From Helichrysum umbraculigerum (taxonomy: Eukaryota > Streptophyta > Magnoliopsida > Asterales > Asteraceae): a stretch of 64,000 bases of DNA. This document shows positions 60,063 through 64,000 of this stretch, in pieces. How positions within the stretch are numbered: the stretch's first letter is position 1; every line of letters begins with the position of its first letter. A model generated the notes under the pieces. That model was not told where the DNA came from and searched no databases. It was given only the letters and a program-made list of their open reading frames with translations. The position numbers were made by a program, and so were the translations under genes. The stretch is taken from the NCBI GenBank assembly GCA_949592205.1, contig CATIUR010000003.1, positions 153,516,759 through 153,580,758 on the forward strand, in the 5' to 3' direction.

Positions 60063-63000
60063 ATGAAGAAGACAACATGGTATTATGTGAATTTGATTGT
60101 GTTCTACATTTTCGTTATTTCAGGTAACAGTTATAATTTTGTTGTATGCAGCTATATATCCATATAGATGATTGTAGTATAGTTCCAACATAAATATGGT
60201 TTTTCTTACTTTTTTTTTACAAGAAATACATTAAATATCTTAAATTATATATAGGAAGCGGATGATGACATCATCAAAATTCTAATTAACCAATTAAATT
60301 CTTTAATTTTGTCCAATTAGCTAAAATTTAGGATGAGATAATGTCATAAATACATATTTTGTATTGAAATATATCTATATATTAATTTATCAATATAATT
60401 ATTATTAGTATTATTTTAGGTTCCGAATTTCATTAGAAAACTTGCATAAGTAGAATTTTAACTTTAAATAAGTAAAGTAATAAATAAATATAATCTTAAT
60501 CTTAATCTTAATTCTTTATATTTTGTTACCATTATTAATTAATATACACAATCAATCTATTATATTACTTTCGTTTAAGATTTTTTGAACATCATTGCAT
60601 ATCTTTTTTAACTTTTACGAAATAGAATTTTATTGTATACATAATTCGCATAATTGTAAAAATCCAATTCACATTTAATGGCCCGTGTGTATACACGGGT
60701 TTGATGTCTAGTCTAATTAATAAACCACGTAATGAATTCAACTATGTGATTAATCCATGTGTTTGAGTACGTGAATAAATTAATTATGTGTTTAAGTATG
60801 TTGTTCTTTTTGTCGGCGCAAAAGAAATGTATGTGACGACTCAAAAGATGAAATGATGTAATCGATCGATCGACAAGTTCCTTCACGACTCTACACTAGT
60901 TAGAAATTTTACCTTGCAAGTGACGTTTTTATGAAGAAATATATATATCAACTTAACTTAATTATATACTTAAATATGATAATGACGTATATATGATCAT
61001 AAAGGCAAAATAAAAGTAGGAAGAAGAGAAAATACGTAAGAAAATCAATTTTTTTTCTTCGGTAGCTATACGAGGTAAGCAATAAAGCGAGGTTGATATA
61101 TCATCACTCATTTATTTAATCCTTTAATAATAATAGCAATATAATAATAATAGAATTTTGTTATTGATATTGTATTTTTATAATTAAAATAATATATTCT
61201 CTAGGAGACATAATAAAATGATATTAATTGATATTGCAAATGAATACATCTTTATCTATTTACTGTTGTGACTTGTGAATATATATCGTTGACTTTAGAT
61301 GTTAAATCATCCTTAATCAACTTCTTTTTTTGATCAGCATCCTTAATCAACTGATGATATACATAATATCACTTTTTAGATCAACGTTTGTTTACCTTTG
61401 AGAATCTTGATTTTTAACTATGTGACGAACAAATAAAATATTTTTTAGAACCAATAAAATGAAACGCAAATCCAAAGATTGTTATGCTTGACTTACTAAT
61501 AAAATAGTATATATCTAAAATTAAACGAACTATGTTATTCTATTGTTTTTATGATTTTTAAAAAGTACTAGGGTTTATTATGTGTTTATTTATCGAACTT
61601 TACATCTTTTACAATTGTATGTATCTAACTTTGAAACCTCCTATTGTGTGTATTCAAGTTCAAAAACCTTCTATTGTATGTTTTTTGCCTTGTTTTTGCT
61701 ACATAAATATTGACGTGTTTTTTGTAAGTTTAATACATATAATTGTAAGTTAAATGCATACAAAAGACGGTTTTAAAACTTGAATACATACAATATGAGG
61801 TTTCAAAGTTCGATACATACAATAGTAAAAGGTGTAAAGTTCGATACATAACCAAAATATAAACCCAAAGTACTACTCCTATATTGTTCTTTAATTTAAT
61901 TTAATTTAATTTTGTGCACGGGAGTCTTAGCAGATGCAGTACCATATGACTATAGTTTTACAAGTCAGGTAACTACATGTTGCATGTCTATAAACTTCAT
62001 ACAAAACTTACTAATTTTTAATTATTATTATTATTTTTAATTTTTGTGTAACCAACAATTTAGACAAAATTCTTGATCTTGTTACAGTGCTTATTAGAAA
62101 CACCCAATAAGCCTCAATATGAAGGCGGGATAGTCGTTAACCCCGAGCTAAAAGACGGATCAAAAGGTTGGACTTCTTTTGGCAACTCAAAACTAAAACT
62201 ACAGACGTCGCAAACTGGAAATGAATTCATTGTTGCTCATCAAAGGAACCGATCGTTTGATAGTGTATCCCAGGAATTTGTATTAGACCATGACAAACTT
62301 TACACGTTTTCTGGTACAAAGTTTGATTAACAAAAAAAATGTACAGTTACTAAAAAATTTATGCTTTCGTTTGTGTTGATCGTTTTGTGTTTGAATTTGG
62401 AACATATGTAGCTTGGGTGCAAATAAGTGATGGGGACGCTATGGTGGTTGCTACCTTTAAAACGCCAAGTGGGTTCTACGATGCTGGTTTGACCAACGCA
62501 AAATCTGGCTGTTGGTCAATGCTTAAGGGTGGCTTAACCGTGAACGAGTCTGGCTCTGCCCAGCTGTATTTTCAGGTACAGTTTTCGTCGCACGAGCTGT
62601 CAATTTTTAAAGATACGCTTGAGGAATAATTAAAACAGGGTGTTTACTCATGTTTTGAAGGGATAAAATCTTACTATTTCAAAACTGTGATTTCTATCAT
62701 TATGAAGGAGCCTTTTATAGATGGTTTCATCAATGGCATGTGGGCTAATAGTTAAATTTTAAAATCATCCATATATGAACTACAGTTGCCTAAAGAAGTA
62801 AACAAGTAAAAATCTGAAAGTTTAGAATTTCAAATACATATAACATATTAACTTATTTCAAAATTAAATGAACAACAATTTTTGAAACTAAAAATTCGGG
62901 CTTTTCAACAAAAGAGAACAGTTTGCTAACTTGTTAGTTGTTTTCACAGAGCGAAAATACATCGATTGATATATGGATTGATAGCGTTTCGTTACAACCT

Positions 63001-64000
63001 TTCACACAAGAAGAGTGGAAGTCTCATCACCATCAAAGCATTGAGAAGGTTAAAACCAATAATAGTATCGATCTCTTTAAAACTATGTGCACTGTATTTA
63101 GTTAATCAAAAGATTATAATTTTATAAACTAAGTTTTTCCTTTTATGACAGGTTAGAAAAAGTAAGGTGAAAATTCAGGCAGTTGATAGTAAGGGCAAAC
63201 CTTTAGCAAATAGGACACTAACAGTTAAACAAAAGTATGCGAAATTTCCATTTGGATGTGCCATTAACAAGAACATTTTAAACAACCAGGCCTATAAAAA
63301 GTGGTTCCTTTCAAGATTTAAGTATACCACATTTGAAAACGAAATGAAATGGTATGCAAACGAACCTCACCAAAATCACGAGGACTACTGGGCTGCCGAT
63401 CAATTACTTAAGTTCACTAAATCAAATCGAGTTTCAGTTAGAGGACACAACGTGTTCTGGGACGACCCCAAATATCAACCATATTGGGTTCCTAAACTTG
63501 GACCACAACAACTAGCAGCAGCAGCCATAAAGAGAATAAACTCAGTCATGCGGAGATATTTGGGCCAAGTAATCGCTTGGGATGTTGTAAACGAGAACTT
63601 GCACTTTAACTTCTTTGAAAGTAAACTTGGTGGAGCAGCTTCTTCAAAATTTTATAAGAAAGCTAAAGCTCTTGATAGAACCGCTTCTTTGTTCTTGAAC
63701 GACTTTAATAGCATTGAATCCCCTGGGGACCGTACCTCATCGCCCGATAGTTACTTAAAGAAAATTAGACAGATTCGGGCTGGGGGTTATAACGGGCCCT
63801 TATCAATCGGGTTAGAAGGTCACTTCAGCAAATGTAACATACCTTACATGAGATCTGCCATTGATAAAGTTGCAACTTCGGGACTGCCTATTTGGTTAAC
63901 TGAAGTAGATGTTCAAGCCGGCCCGAATCAGGTATCAGTTTCTAAACTCTTAAAGTTTGATACATACGGCAAAAATTTGAGTGAAGGTGATCCATTTAAA
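60063..64000 (+). CDS. GH10 endo-1,4-beta-xylanase-like gene, copy 2 (3' end beyond window)
   Basis: Exons by comparison with copy 1: 60063-60123, ~61922-61968, 62088-62313, 62412-62575, 62950-63048 and 63152-63931; the next intron runs off the window. Exon 6 is 780 bp, open throughout, and lacks the 7-bp insertion of copy 1. It encodes VRGHNVFWDDPKYQPYW, WDVVNEN (acid/base) and WLTEVDV (nucleophile), so the catalytic centre is complete. With the last exon of copy 1 the product would be about 583 residues, the usual size for plant GH10 with an N-terminal carbohydrate-binding domain. The intron 1 acceptor AG of copy 1 reads CG here, so exon 2 may start 12 bp later, in frame. The protein is predicted secreted; likely substrate is wall xylan. 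Confidence 0.85.
60238..60711. mobile_element. Non-autonomous Helitron in GH10 copy 2 intron 1
   Basis: 474 bp starting TC and ending CTAG, inserted between A and T, with a perfect 7-bp hairpin (cccgtgt gtat acacggg, 60682-60699) 12 bp before the 3' end. No terminal inverted repeat or target duplication. GH10 copy 1 intron 1 (near 29665-29675) lacks it. Confidence 0.85.
61571..61866. mobile_element. Fold-back MITE, Mutator-like, in GH10 copy 2 intron 1
   Basis: 296 bp with ends gggtttat and ataaaccc, flanked by aaagtacta (61562-61570 and 61867-61875). The two halves are inverted copies around tcgaactttaca/tgtaaagttcga. Copy 1 at 30534-30545 has the single uninterrupted site. Confidence 0.88.

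Overview
The window is plant nuclear DNA. It is AT-rich, with intron-containing glycoside hydrolase family 10 (GH10) genes, intronless STIG1-type cysteine-rich secreted protein genes, a nuclear tRNA-Gly(GCC), an Athila-type Ty3/gypsy retrotransposon, many small DNA transposons, and endogenous pararetrovirus (Caulimoviridae) sequence. The gene set and repeat style suit a core eudicot. A composite (Asteraceae) such as a chrysanthemum or wormwood relative is my guess, not a demonstrated assignment.

Layout. 1-6.6 kb: two STIG1-like genes on the minus strand (2678-3142, 4636-5070). 6646-22835: a 16.2-kb near-perfect palindrome, each arm carrying one almost whole caulimovirid genome in permuted order. 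It is bounded by hAT-type terminal repeats and an 8-bp target duplication. 23.0-26.5 kb: a third STIG1 gene and a fourth broken by a 291-bp hAT MITE. 27-28.5 kb: a telomere-motif-rich inverted-repeat element and an accggtt-rich repeat. 29.5-47.9 kb: GH10 gene copy 1, a pseudogene with a 7-bp frameshift insertion and an Athila element (LTRs 1871 bp each, TSD gttac) in its last exon. 48.2-54.8 kb: a Tourist MITE, tRNA-Gly, hAT and MULE elements, and an orphan GH10 promoter plus exon 1. 56.1-56.5 kb: the fifth STIG1 gene. 60.1-64.0 kb: GH10 copy 2, which runs off the window.

The host locus is a tandemly duplicated STIG1 + GH10 cluster. The paralogous units provide empty sites that confirm most transposon insertions to the base. 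Both host families plausibly act in pollen-stigma or anther biology (STIG1 peptides in stigma exudate and pollen-tube signalling, GH10 xylanases in pollen-coat or cell-wall loosening), but the pairing may simply be duplication history.

Main result. The viral palindrome appears to have been mobilised, or at least inserted, as one hAT-ended unit. Each arm carries ORFs resembling movement protein, a coiled-coil protein, coat protein, Pol (PR-RT-RNase H) and translational transactivator, plus a second free-standing retropepsin-like ORF ahead of the movement protein. Arm-to-arm differences are absent near the centre and accumulate outward. The viral promoters face outward toward flanking STIG1 genes. 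As laid out, one promoter cannot produce a complete genomic transcript, and two ORFs carry stop codons shared by both arms.
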